NCBI GenBank assembly: GCA_016721465.1
Contig: JADKIA010000036.1
Coordinates: 1 to 64,000 of the forward strand
Length of the DNA stretch: 64,000 bases
Reading direction: 5' to 3'
Source: Ideonella sp.
GTDB taxonomy: Bacteria > Pseudomonadota > Gammaproteobacteria > Burkholderiales > Burkholderiaceae_C
Notes under the pieces: model-generated
The model's input: the letters and a program-made list of their open reading frames with translations, nothing else
Told to the model about the DNA's origin: nothing
The model's database searches: none
Position numbers and translations under genes: made by a program
Shown: piece by piece, positions 9,454 through 17,895 of the stretch
Position numbering within the stretch: position 1 is the stretch's first letter
Layout: the number at the start of each line of letters is the position of its first letter

Positions 9454-10896
9454 TCACTTGGTGAGGAAGGCCAGCACGCGGTCGGCGAACTTGCCATAGG
9501 GCGGCATGATGAACTTCATCGACGACCAGCGCGCCTGGTAGAACACCGGTCGCAGCTTGCTGAAGGTGTCGAAACCTTCCTTGCCGTGGTAGTGGCCCAT
9601 GCCCGATTCGCCCACGCCGCCGAAGGGCAGGTCGTGCTGGCCGACGTGGAACAGCGCGTCGTTCACCGACACGCCGCCCGACATCACCCGATCCAGCAGC
9701 ATCTGCACCGTGGCGCCGTCGTGGCTGAAGGGGTAGATGGCCAAGGGGCGCGGGCCGGCGTTCACGGCGTTGATCACCTCGTCCAGGCGCTGGTAACCGC
9801 GGATGGGCAGGATGGGGCCGAAGATCTCGCGTTGCATCAGCGCGCAGTCGGCTGGTGCGTCCAGCACGATGTGCGGGGCGATCTTGCGCGTGCTGCGGTC
9901 GAAGGGCTGGCCCGGGATCAACGGGATCAGCTTGGCGCCGCGCGCGCTGGCCTCGTCCATGGCCGCGAGCAGGCGGTCGAACGAACGCTGGTCGATGATC
10001 GAGGTGAAGTCCGGGCTGGCCAGCGTCGGGTAGCGCGCGCTGACGATTTCGCCGGCGGCCTGCACGAACTCGCCGATCTTGGCCGTGGGCATGAACAGGT
10101 GGTCCACCGTGGTGCAGATCTGACCAGCGTTCAGGCACTTGACGAACAGGATGCGCTCGGCCGCCTGGCGCACCGCGTAGTCGTCGCACAGGATGGCCGG
10201 GGCCTTGCCACCCAGCTCGAGCGTGACGGGGCACAGGTTCTGCGCGGCGGCGGCCATCACCGCGCGGCCGGTGGTGCCCGAGCCGGTGAACAGCAGGTGG
10301 TCGAAGTGCAGCCTCGAGAACTCGATGCCGACGCCACCGGTCTCGTCGAAGAACTGCAGCTTCTCGGGTGGGAAGTAGGCCGGAATCTTCTCGATCAGCA
10401 GCCGCGCCAGGTGGCGCGAGTTCTCGCTCATCTTCACCATCGCGCGGTTGCCGGCGGCGAAGATGTAGCTCAGCGGCACGAAGCTCAGGTTGACCGGGAA
10501 GTTCCACGGCACGATCACGCCCACCACCCCCAGCGGCTGCGGGATCACGCGGTTGCGGGCGCCGAAGAAGTTGCGCAGGTCCACGCCGCGGCGCTGCGGC
10601 TTCATCCAGCGGCGCAGGTGCTTCTGCACATGGTCCACGCCGTCGATGGCCGGGAACATCTCGGCCAGCAGGGTCTCGTGGCGCGAGCGGTGGCCGTAGT
10701 CGGCGCTGATGGCTTCGCAAAGGGCCAGCTTGTTCTCGCGCAGGAAGCGCTGCAGCGTGCGCAGGTCGGCGCGGCGCTCGTCCAGCGTGGGCACCGGATG
10801 GGCCAGGTAGGCTTGGCGCTGCAGGTCCAGGCCGGTTTGGAGCGTGCGGGACAACTCGGTGTCCAGCAGGTGGCGGGCGGCGGTCAGGTCGTTCAT
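9454..10896 (-). CDS. aldehyde dehydrogenase, coniferyl-aldehyde type
   Basis: NAD(P)-dependent oxidation of an aldehyde to the acid. The 480-residue protein has the fold order PLGVVGVIVPWNFPVNL, FTGSGTTGRAVM (cofactor loop), VTLELGGKAPAI (general base Glu), NAGQICTTVDH (catalytic Cys) and a C-terminal EIFGPILPI and FGGVGESGMGHYHG. Overall pattern, including HLRRWMKPQRR and PPYGKFADRVLAFLTK, is that of the CalB subgroup, which also contains fatty and terpenoid aldehyde dehydrogenases. Transcribed divergently from the alcohol dehydrogenase at 11114, with 217 bases between, so the two may act in sequence on the product of the P450. The true substrate is not deducible. Confidence 0.9.
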   Translation of the reverse strand: MNDLTAARHLLDTELSRTLQTGLDLQRQAYLAHPVPTLDERRADLRTLQRFLRENKLALCEAISADYGHRSRHETLLAEMFPAIDGVDHVQKHLRRWMKPQRRGVDLRNFFGARNRVIPQPLGVVGVIVPWNFPVNLSFVPLSYIFAAGNRAMVKMSENSRHLARLLIEKIPAYFPPEKLQFFDETGGVGIEFSRLHFDHLLFTGSGTTGRAVMAAAAQNLCPVTLELGGKAPAILCDDYAVRQAAERILFVKCLNAGQICTTVDHLFMPTAKIGEFVQAAGEIVSARYPTLASPDFTSIIDQRSFDRLLAAMDEASARGAKLIPLIPGQPFDRSTRKIAPHIVLDAPADCALMQREIFGPILPIRGYQRLDEVINAVNAGPRPLAIYPFSHDGATVQMLLDRVMSGGVSVNDALFHVGQHDLPFGGVGESGMGHYHGKEGFDTFSKLRPVFYQARWSSMKFIMPPYGKFADRVLAFLTK

Positions 10897-11113
10897 GGCG
10901 GTCCCAGGCTAGGGCATTGCGGATGCAACGCTGCATCGTAACGTTTTGGCGCCCCAGCGGCGTTCGGCGCGACCCTGCCGCGGACTGGCCGCGGACAGCC
11001 CCAGGCCGGCGCTGTCGCCTTGGCGACGATCGGGTTGACGGCAATTGACAGACCTGCGCGCCTGAATGGCAATGGAGGCCGCCGAATCACGCACCGCCGC
11101 ACAAGGAATCTGC
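10897..11113. promoter_or_regulatory. divergent control region between aldehyde and alcohol dehydrogenase
   Basis: The 217-base spacer separates two divergently transcribed genes and must hold both promoters. A TTGACA hexamer at 11045-11050 on the plus strand is a possible -35 element, but no convincing -10 follows at 16-18 bases. The bases AAGGA at 11103-11107 form the ribosome site for the gene at 11114. No regulator gene is adjacent. Confidence 0.3.
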
Positions 11114-12202
11114 ATGAGAGCCGCCGTCCTGCACGCCCCGAAGACCCCGATGACGATCGAGGACGTGGCCATCGAGAAACCCAAGCGCCGCGAGGTGCTG
11201 GTGCGCACGGCCGCCGCCGGCCTGTGCCACAGCGATCTGCACTTCATCGAGGGCTCGTACCCGACCCCGGTGCCGGTGGTGCTGGGCCACGAATCGGCCG
11301 GCATCGTCGAGGCCGTGGGTGAGGACGTGAGCTACCTCAAGCCCGGGGACCACGTGATCAGCTGCCTGTCGGTGTTCTGCGGGCACTGCGAGTTCTGCCT
11401 CACCGGCCACCTGTCGATCTGCCAGACGCCGGAGGTGAAGATGCTGCCCGGCAAGGCCAGGCGCCTGACCTGGAAAGGCGGCCAGCACCTGAACCAGTTC
11501 CTCAACCTCTCGTCCTTTGCCGAGCAGATGGTGGTGCATGAGAACGCCCTGGTGAAGGTGCGCGAGGACATGCCGCTCGACCTGGCCGCCCTGATCGGCT
11601 GCAGCGTGATCACCGGCTACGGCGCGGTGGCGCACACCGCCAGGATCGAGCCCGGCAGCACGGTGGCGGTGTTCGGTGCCGGGGGCATCGGCCTGGCCAC
11701 CATCAACGCCGCGGCCATCGCCGGGGCCGGGCGCATCATCGCGGTGGACCTCGATCCGTTCAAGCTGAACCTGGCCAAGGCCTTCGGCGCCACCGATGTG
11801 ATCGATGCCAACGAGGGCGACACCGTCAAGCGACTGGTCGATCTGTCCAACGGCGGCGTGCACTACTCGTTCGAGTGCATTGGCCTGAAGAGCACCGCCG
11901 AGCAGTCCTTCAGCTGCCTGCGCTCGGGCGGCACGTCCACCCTCATCGGCATGATCCCGGTGGGCACCAAGATCGAGTTGCATGGCGTGGATTTCCTGCG
12001 CGAGCGCAAGATCCAGGGCTGCATGATGGGCAGCAACCGCTTCCGCATCGACATGCCGCGGCTGATCGACTTCTACCTGCAGGGCCGGCTCAAGCTCGAC
12101 GAGATGGTGTCTGCCCGCATCCAGCTCGAGCAGATCAACGAAGGCTTTGCTGCGCTCAAGCAAGGCGGCGTGGCCCGCAGCGTGATCGTGTTCGATCATT
12201 GA
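11114..12202 (+). CDS. zinc-dependent alcohol dehydrogenase (class III / NDMA-type)
   Basis: Medium-chain dehydrogenase that oxidises an alcohol to an aldehyde using NAD. The ATG at 11114 follows AAGGAATCTGC; upstream in-frame codons lack a ribosome site. Catalytic zinc ligands are Cys38 in AAAGLCHSDLH and His59 in VLGHESAG. The structural zinc cysteines are 89, 92, 95 and 103 (FCGHCEFC...SIC). The NAD fold is VFGAGGIGLATINAA, with an Asp after the second strand (IAVDLDP) favouring NAD. 362 residues. It heads a run of ferredoxin and P450 genes (75- and 67-base gaps), so it probably oxidises the alcohol made by the P450. Confidence 0.92.
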   Translation: MRAAVLHAPKTPMTIEDVAIEKPKRREVLVRTAAAGLCHSDLHFIEGSYPTPVPVVLGHESAGIVEAVGEDVSYLKPGDHVISCLSVFCGHCEFCLTGHLSICQTPEVKMLPGKARRLTWKGGQHLNQFLNLSSFAEQMVVHENALVKVREDMPLDLAALIGCSVITGYGAVAHTARIEPGSTVAVFGAGGIGLATINAAAIAGAGRIIAVDLDPFKLNLAKAFGATDVIDANEGDTVKRLVDLSNGGVHYSFECIGLKSTAEQSFSCLRSGGTSTLIGMIPVGTKIELHGVDFLRERKIQGCMMGSNRFRIDMPRLIDFYLQGRLKLDEMVSARIQLEQINEGFAALKQGGVARSVIVFDH

Positions 12203-12277
12203 TGCCCCCCGGATCCGCAGCCGACCCCCCACCCGACTCCCGCACCCGACCAACCACCTCGCGCAAGAGACCGCCCC

Positions 12278-12598
12278 ATGCCCAAAGTCACCTTCATCAC
12301 CCACCAAGGCGCCACGCACGAAGTGAGCGTCCCCTCTGGCACCACGCTGATGCTGGCGGCCGTGGACAACGGCGTGCCCGGCATCGATGGCGATTGCGGC
12401 GGCCAGTGCGCCTGCGCCACTTGCCATGTCTTCGTGGACCCGGCCTGGGCCGCGCGCGTGGGCGGGCGCAGCGAGCGCGAGGACGACATGCTGAACTTCG
12501 CCGCCGAGCTGCGCGACAGCTCGCGCCTGGCCTGCCAGATCACGCTCACCGACGAACTGGACGGCCTGGTCGTCCACATGCCAGAAGGGCAGCATTGA
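12278..12598 (+). CDS. 2Fe-2S ferredoxin (P450 electron donor)
   Basis: Adrenodoxin/putidaredoxin-type ferredoxin of 106 residues that carries electrons to a partner oxygenase. Cluster ligands are Cys40, Cys46 and Cys49 (DCGGQCACATC, C-x5-C-x2-C) and Cys86 in RLACQITL. An extra Cys44 lies inside the loop. The C-terminal VHMPEGQH matches the family, where this tail contacts reductase and P450. It lies 67 bases upstream of the P450 gene. No ferredoxin reductase gene is found in this window, so the electron source must be encoded elsewhere. Confidence 0.95.
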   Translation: MPKVTFITHQGATHEVSVPSGTTLMLAAVDNGVPGIDGDCGGQCACATCHVFVDPAWAARVGGRSEREDDMLNFAAELRDSSRLACQITLTDELDGLVVHMPEGQH

Positions 12599-12665
12599 CG
12601 GCCATGCCCACCGGTCGGCACGCCAGCCGCCCTGCAGCGATCACCACCGACATTCGAGGACCGAC

Positions 12666-13937
12666 ATGAGCGCCACCATCACCATTGACACTGCCAAGCA
12701 AGACGCCGCCCGTGCCGCCGTGCAGGCCGCGCCGCTGGCCAGCCTGGACCCGGTCAACGCCCAGCTGTTCGTGGACGACACCGTGGGCCACGTCTTTGCG
12801 CGCCTGCGTCGCGAAGACCCGGTGCACTACACCGCCGAAAACGCGATCGTGGGCCCGTACTGGTCGGTGACCAAGTACCAGGACATCATGCATGTGGACA
12901 CCCACCCCGACCTGTTCTCGTCGGAGTGGTCGCTGGGCGGCATCACGCTGCTCAACCCGCCGCCGGGCGAGCAACTGCCCATGTTCATCGCGATGGACCC
13001 GCCCAAGCACGACGACCAGCGCAAGGCGGTGAGCCCCATCGTTGCGCCGGGCAACCTGGCCAACATGGAGGTGCTGATCCGCGAGCGCACCTGCAAGGTG
13101 CTGGACAGCCTGCCACGCAACGAGACCTTCGATTGGGTCGACAAGGTGTCGATCGAGCTCACCACACTGATGCTGGCCACGCTGTTCGACTTTCCGCTCG
13201 AAGACCGGCGCCTGCTCACCTGGTGGTCCGACGTGTCCACGATGAACAAGGCGGTGGACCCCAACGCGCTGGGCCCGGCCGAGCGCATGGCCGAGCTGGG
13301 CAAGATGCTGGGCTACTTCACCAAGCTGTGGAACGAGCGCGTGAACGCGCCGCCCCGCACCGATCTGGTCTCGATGCTGGCGCACGGCCCGGCGACGCGC
13401 AACATGCCGCCGATGGAGTTCATGGGCAACCTCGTGCTGCTGATCGTGGGTGGCAACGACACCACGCGCAACTCGATGACCGGCGGCTTGCTGGCCTTGT
13501 CGCAGAACCCCGACCAGTTCGCCAAGCTGCGCGCCAACCCCACGCTGATCGACAGCATGGTGCCCGAGATCATTCGCTGGCAGACGCCACTGGCCTACAT
13601 GCGCCGCACCGCGGCGGTGGACAGCGAGCTCGGTGGCAAGCAGATCAAGAAGGGCGACAAGGTGGCCATGTGGTACCTGTCGGGCAACCGCGACGACACC
13701 GCCATCGACCAGCCCGACCGGTTCATCATCGACCGCGCCCGCCCGCGCCAGCACCTGTCCTTCGGCTTCGGCATCCACCGCTGTGTGGGCAACCGCCTGG
13801 CCGAGATGCAGCTGAAGATCCTGTGGGAGGAGATCCTCCATCGCTTCCCGGTGATCGAGGTGATGGGCCCACCCACGCGCGTGCGCTCCAGCTTCGTGCG
13901 GGGCTACACGCACCTGCCGGTGCGCATTCCCGGCTGA
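12666..13937 (+). CDS. cytochrome P450, CYP153-like terminal hydroxylase
   Basis: Haem monooxygenase of 423 residues. The I-helix is LIVGGNDTTRNSMTGG, the ExxR is PEIIRWQTP, and the haem loop is SFGFGIHRCVGNRLAEM with proximal Cys373. MRRTA, KKGDKVAMWYLSGNRD and the C-terminal FVRGYTHLPVRIP are features I associate with CYP153, soluble bacterial P450s that hydroxylate the terminal methyl of alkanes, fatty acids and some terpenes. ATG at 12666 with GAGGA seven bases upstream. Neighbouring ferredoxin, alcohol dehydrogenase and aldehyde dehydrogenase complete a methyl-to-acid oxidation route apart from the reductase. Subfamily assignment is by motif memory, not alignment. Confidence 0.92.
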   Translation: MSATITIDTAKQDAARAAVQAAPLASLDPVNAQLFVDDTVGHVFARLRREDPVHYTAENAIVGPYWSVTKYQDIMHVDTHPDLFSSEWSLGGITLLNPPPGEQLPMFIAMDPPKHDDQRKAVSPIVAPGNLANMEVLIRERTCKVLDSLPRNETFDWVDKVSIELTTLMLATLFDFPLEDRRLLTWWSDVSTMNKAVDPNALGPAERMAELGKMLGYFTKLWNERVNAPPRTDLVSMLAHGPATRNMPPMEFMGNLVLLIVGGNDTTRNSMTGGLLALSQNPDQFAKLRANPTLIDSMVPEIIRWQTPLAYMRRTAAVDSELGGKQIKKGDKVAMWYLSGNRDDTAIDQPDRFIIDRARPRQHLSFGFGIHRCVGNRLAEMQLKILWEEILHRFPVIEVMGPPTRVRSSFVRGYTHLPVRIPG

Positions 13938-14011
13938 CGCCGGGTTCGGGCCTGGTCGTGCTTCGGGTGGGCCTGGCGCCTGCCATGCCTTTGCGCTCTG
14001 GAGAACCTGCC

Positions 14012-14995
14012 ATGACATTGTCCAGACGCACGGCGTTGACCCTGTCCTTCGCCGCCCCCATGGGCTGGGCCCTGGGGGCATCGGCGCTGGCCCAGCCGAG
14101 CTGGCCCGCCAAGCCTTTGCGCCTGCTGGTGGGCTACAGCCCGGGCGGCGCGGTGGACGTCATCGCGCGGGCGCTGGCGCAGCCGCTCGCGGCCGCGCTG
14201 GGCCAGCCGGTGATCGTGGACAACCGGCCGGGCGGCGGCACCAACATCGCCAACCGCGCGCTCATCGACAGCGCGCCCGATGGCCACACGCTGATGCTGG
14301 TGGCCAACGCCATCGCAGCCAACCCCTCGCTGTACCAGCCGCCGCCCTACGACATGGCGCGCGACATCACGCCCGTCTCGCTGGTGGGCCGCGTGCCGGT
14401 GGTGCTGGCGGCCAACGCCCAGAGTGAGGTGAATTCGGTGGCGCGGCTGGTGGCGCTGTCCAAGGCCAAGCCGGGTTCGGTGAATTTCGCGACACCGGGC
14501 AATGGCTCCACGCCGCACCTGGCGCTGGAGCTGTGGGCACACGCCGCGGGCATCGTGCTCACGCACGTGCCCTACAAGGGCGGTGCGCAGGCCTTGAACG
14601 ATGCGATCGCCGGGCATGTGCAGACGGTGGCGGTGAACGCGCTCGAAGTGCAGCCGCATGTGCGCAGCGGCAAGCTGCGCGTGCTGGCGGTGCTGAGCCC
14701 GGTGCGCACGCCCATCTTTCCTGACACACCGACGATGGCCGAGTCGGGCTACCCGGGCTTCGAAGCCTCGGTCTGGTACGGCGTGATCGGGCCGGCCGGC
14801 CTGCCCGCCGCCGTGGTGACGCGCCTGCATGCCGAGGTGCAGCGCGCATTGGCCTTGCCTGAGGTGCGCGACCGCGTGCTGGCCGCGGGCGGCGAAGTGT
14901 TGCCCGGGTCGGTGGAGCTGTTCAGCAGCCTGCTGAACCGCGAGCGCGCCCGCTACGAAAAGCTGATCCGCGAAGCGCGCATCCAGCCGGACTGA
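14012..14995 (+). CDS. Bug/TctC-type substrate-binding protein 1
   Basis: Periplasmic receptor of the tripartite tricarboxylate transporter family, 327 residues, binding a carboxylate or related small molecule. Leader SRRTALTLSFAAP has a twin-arginine pattern and ends ASALAQP. The mature protein shows the family blocks WPAKPLRLLVGYSPGGAVDV, IVDNRPGGGTNIA, DGHTLMLV, THVPYKGGAQALND, LRVLAVLSP, PDTPTMAESGYPGFEA and WYGVIGPAGLP. The ATG at 14012 was chosen because the signal peptide begins there; the same frame is open upstream across the P450 gene without meaning. No TctA or TctB membrane subunit is encoded nearby, so it is an orphan receptor, as is common in Burkholderiales. Confidence 0.9.
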   Translation: MTLSRRTALTLSFAAPMGWALGASALAQPSWPAKPLRLLVGYSPGGAVDVIARALAQPLAAALGQPVIVDNRPGGGTNIANRALIDSAPDGHTLMLVANAIAANPSLYQPPPYDMARDITPVSLVGRVPVVLAANAQSEVNSVARLVALSKAKPGSVNFATPGNGSTPHLALELWAHAAGIVLTHVPYKGGAQALNDAIAGHVQTVAVNALEVQPHVRSGKLRVLAVLSPVRTPIFPDTPTMAESGYPGFEASVWYGVIGPAGLPAAVVTRLHAEVQRALALPEVRDRVLAAGGEVLPGSVELFSSLLNRERARYEKLIREARIQPD

Positions 14996-14998
14996 GGC

Positions 14999-15979
14999 AT
15001 GCGTGAAACCTCGCAATCCCGTCGCCGGGCGTGGTTGACCTGCCTCGCCGGCTCGGCCTGCCTGGCCCCGTTGGCCGCGGCTCAGGGCAGCAAGCCGATC
15101 CGCCTGATCGTGCCCTTCACGCCTGGCGGCAGCACCGACATCCTGGCGCGAGCCATCGCCCCGAAGCTGGCACTGGCCCTGGGCCGCACCGTGCTGATCG
15201 ACAACAAGCCCGGCGCGGGCGGCTCGCTCGGCGCCACCGAAGCGGCCAAGGCCGAGCCCGATGGCAGCACGCTGCTGATGGGCCACATCGGCACCTTGGC
15301 CGTGAACCCGGCGATGTACCCCAGGCTGGGCTACGACCCGGTGAAGAGCTTTGCCCCGGTGGCCTGGGTGGCGCGCGTTCCCAACGTGCTGGTGGTGAAC
15401 GCGGAATCGCCGGCGCGCAACCTGGCCGAGTTCGTGGCGCTGGCCAAGGCCAACCCCGGGCGGCTCACCTACTCGTCCGGTGGCAACGGCAGCGCCGCGC
15501 ACATGACCTTCGAGTACTTCAAGCTGCGCACCAAGGTGTTCATGCTGCACATTCCGTACCGCGGCTCGGCACCGTCCATCACCGACCTGATCGGACGACA
15601 GGTGGACGCCACCTTCACCGGCGCGCCGGCCCTGTTGCCGCACATCAAGAGCGGCCGGTTGCGGGCGCTGGCGGTGTCCAGCCTGACGCGGCTGCCCAGC
15701 CTGCCCGAGGTGCCGACGGTGGCCGAGAGCGGCTACGCCGGCTTCGAAGCCGACCAGTGGTACGGCGTGGTCGCCCCCGCCGGCACCCCCGCCGATGTGG
15801 TGAACCGCCTCAACGCCGAGATCAACAAGGCCCTGGCCCTGCCGGACGTGGCGCACCAGCTGGCGCTGGAAGGTGCCGAGCCCCGACCCGGGCCGCCGCA
15901 GGCCTTTGCCGAAATGATTGCCCGCGAAATTCCGCGCTGGCGCGAGGTGGTGCGCGTGGGCCAGATCAAGCCCGACTGA
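14999..15979 (+). CDS. Bug/TctC-type substrate-binding protein 2
   Basis: Second receptor of the same family, 326 residues, starting three bases after the stop of the first and so probably translationally coupled. Twin-arginine leader SQSRRRAWLTCLAGSAC, cleaved near AAAQG. Blocks: IRLIVPFTPGGSTDILARAI, LIDNKPGAGGSLGA, DGSTLLMGHIGT, HIPYRGSAPSITDLIG, LRALAVSS, PEVPTVAESGYAGFEADQWYG. Typical Bug size. Compared with its neighbour the binding loops differ (GGSTD versus GGAVD; NKPGAGG versus NRPGGGT), suggesting a different ligand rather than a recent duplication. Confidence 0.9.
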   Translation: MRETSQSRRRAWLTCLAGSACLAPLAAAQGSKPIRLIVPFTPGGSTDILARAIAPKLALALGRTVLIDNKPGAGGSLGATEAAKAEPDGSTLLMGHIGTLAVNPAMYPRLGYDPVKSFAPVAWVARVPNVLVVNAESPARNLAEFVALAKANPGRLTYSSGGNGSAAHMTFEYFKLRTKVFMLHIPYRGSAPSITDLIGRQVDATFTGAPALLPHIKSGRLRALAVSSLTRLPSLPEVPTVAESGYAGFEADQWYGVVAPAGTPADVVNRLNAEINKALALPDVAHQLALEGAEPRPGPPQAFAEMIAREIPRWREVVRVGQIKPD

Positions 15980-16007
15980 GGCGCCGCTGCAAACCGAGGA
16001 GCACACG

Positions 16008-16853
16008 ATGTTGAACCCGATGATGTCTCGCCGCACCCTGGTGCTCGACGCCACAGCACTGATCGGCGCCTTGGCCATCTGGGGCGCCGCCCAAGCACAG
16101 GTGCCTGCGCCCAAGACCGAAGTGATGTGGCTGGGGCAGGCCGCATTCAAGATCACCACGCCGGGCGGCAAGGTGATCGTCACCGACCCCTGGTTGCGCA
16201 CCAACCCGCTCACGCCGCCCGAGTACCGCAAGCTCGAAGCCTTCGGCAAGATCGACGTGCTGCTGGTCAGCCATGGCCATTTCGACCACATCGCCGATGC
16301 GCCGGCCCTGGCGCAGATGTACAACGTGCCGCTGCGCGGACCGGGCGATCTGGCGCAGTCGGCGATGACCTTGGGCATGCTGCCCGCCGCGCTGCTGCCG
16401 CGCATGAACAAGGGCGGCACGGTCTCGCCCGCGCCAGGCATCCAGGTGACGGCGGTGCATGCCGAGCATTCGTCGATCCTCGTCTGGCGCAACCCCGTCA
16501 CCGACAAGGATGAGACGCATCCTGGTGGCGAACCCGTGGGCTGGATCATCGAGCTGGAGAATGGCTTTCGCATCTACCACGCGGGCGACACGGCGGTGTT
16601 CGGCGACATGAAGTACATCGGCGAGCGCTACAAGCCCGACTTGGCCTTGGTGCCCATCGGCGGCAACTTCACGATGGACCCGGTCGACGCCGCCTGGGCG
16701 GTGAAGGAGTGGCTCAAGCCCAAGGCTGTGATCCCCATGCACTACGGCACCAACCCGCTGGCCAAGGGCACGGCCAAGCAGTTCGTCGAGGCCATGGGCG
16801 ACAGCGCCGTGAAGGTGATCGTGGCGGTGCCAGGGCAGGGCATCGGGTTCTGA
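16008..16853 (+). CDS. exported metallo-beta-lactamase-fold hydrolase (UPF0173-like)
   Basis: 281-residue metal-dependent hydrolase. The ATG at 16008 begins a leader (MMSRRTLVLDATALIGALA, cleaved near AQAQ) that makes it extracytoplasmic, unusual for a UPF0173-like protein since most are cytosolic. The zinc motif is VSHGHFDHIAD (His89, His91, Asp93, His94), followed by VHAEHSS, YHAGDTAVFGD and VIPMHYGTNP, the expected later ligands. ATG follows GAGGAG. Its stop overlaps the next receptor start (TGATG at 16851-16855), tying it to Bug protein 3. The substrate is unknown. Placement between Bug receptors suggests it releases the ligand one of them binds. Confidence 0.87.
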   Translation: MLNPMMSRRTLVLDATALIGALAIWGAAQAQVPAPKTEVMWLGQAAFKITTPGGKVIVTDPWLRTNPLTPPEYRKLEAFGKIDVLLVSHGHFDHIADAPALAQMYNVPLRGPGDLAQSAMTLGMLPAALLPRMNKGGTVSPAPGIQVTAVHAEHSSILVWRNPVTDKDETHPGGEPVGWIIELENGFRIYHAGDTAVFGDMKYIGERYKPDLALVPIGGNFTMDPVDAAWAVKEWLKPKAVIPMHYGTNPLAKGTAKQFVEAMGDSAVKVIVAVPGQGIGF

Positions 16854-17851
16854 TGTCGGCGCGCAGGGCAAGGCGCAGCCCGGGTCGCCTGTCGCGCCGG
16901 CAGGCGCTCGGCTGGCTGGGATTGGGGCTGAACGCGAGCCTGGGCGCGCAGACGCGCTTTCCCGAGCACACGATCACACTGGTGGTGCCCTTCGCGCCCG
17001 GCGGCATCGCCGACCTCACTGCCCGCGCGGTGGCCGAGAGCATGGCCCGCACGTTGGGCCAGGCGGTGGTGGTGGACAACCGGCCCAGCGCGGGCAGCAT
17101 CGTGGCCTCGCAGCTGGTGGCTGCGGCCAAGCCCGATGGCCACACGCTGCTGTTGATGAGCAACAGCCACGCCGTGAGCGTTTCGCTGTTCAAGAAGCTC
17201 GCCTACGACCCGCTGAAGGACTTTGCACCGATCTCGATGCTGGGCTCGTTCGACCTGGGCCTGTTCGTGCCTGCCAACTCGCGCTTTGCCGGCTTGCAGG
17301 CGCTGCTGAGTTTTGCCAAGGCCAACCCGGGCAAGCTCAACATTGGCACCATCGCGGTGGGCAGCACCCAGCACCTGGCGGCCAAGCTGTTCGAGACGCG
17401 GGCCGGCATCGACGCGCTGGTGGTGCCCTACAAGGGTTCCCCGGCGGTGTTGACGGCGTTGCGCAGCGGCGAGGTGGACCTGGCTTTCGAAATCACCGGC
17501 CCCATGCTGCCGCAACTTCAGGCCGGCGCCGTGCGTGCGCTGGCGGTGACTTCGCAGCAGCGCAACCCGGCACTGGCGCAAGTGCCCACCGTGCAAGAGG
17601 GCGGCGTGGCGGGCTACGCCGTGTCCTCGTGGAACGCGCTGGCCGCTCCAGCGGGCACGCCTTCGGCGGTGGTGGAGCAGCTCAACCGCGCGGTGCGCGA
17701 GGCCATGGCCTCACCTGCCGTGCAGCAGCGCCTGGGGGCGCTGGGCATGCGCCTGGGCGCCGGCACGGCTGCCGAGATGCTGACGTGGATGGACGCTGAA
17801 ATCAAGCGTTGGGCGCAGGTGATTCGCCAGGCCAGGATCGAGCCGGAATGA
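16853..17851 (+). CDS. Bug/TctC-type substrate-binding protein 3
   Basis: Third orphan receptor of the cluster, 332 residues. The start overlaps the hydrolase stop by one base. The leader is arginine-rich with a twin-arginine motif (RLSRRQALGWLGLGL) ending SLGAQT. Family blocks: ITLVVPFAPGGIADLTARAV, VVDNRPSAGSIVASQLV, DGHTLLLMSNSH, LVVPYKGSPAVLTAL, VRALAVTS, QVPTVQEGGVAGY, and the end RQARIEPE. Coupling to the exported hydrolase suggests the two share a substrate-product relationship. Transport partners are not encoded in the window. Confidence 0.9.
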   Translation: MSARRARRSPGRLSRRQALGWLGLGLNASLGAQTRFPEHTITLVVPFAPGGIADLTARAVAESMARTLGQAVVVDNRPSAGSIVASQLVAAAKPDGHTLLLMSNSHAVSVSLFKKLAYDPLKDFAPISMLGSFDLGLFVPANSRFAGLQALLSFAKANPGKLNIGTIAVGSTQHLAAKLFETRAGIDALVVPYKGSPAVLTALRSGEVDLAFEITGPMLPQLQAGAVRALAVTSQQRNPALAQVPTVQEGGVAGYAVSSWNALAAPAGTPSAVVEQLNRAVREAMASPAVQQRLGALGMRLGAGTAAEMLTWMDAEIKRWAQVIRQARIEPE

Positions 17852-17895
17852 ACGCAGCCACAATGCCCTGAGCCATCGCGCAGGCCTATTCCCAC

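Noticed and set aside
16008..16853. Beta-lactamase resistance gene
   Set aside because: The metal-binding fold is broad; sequence blocks match UPF0173-like hydrolases rather than class B beta-lactamases.
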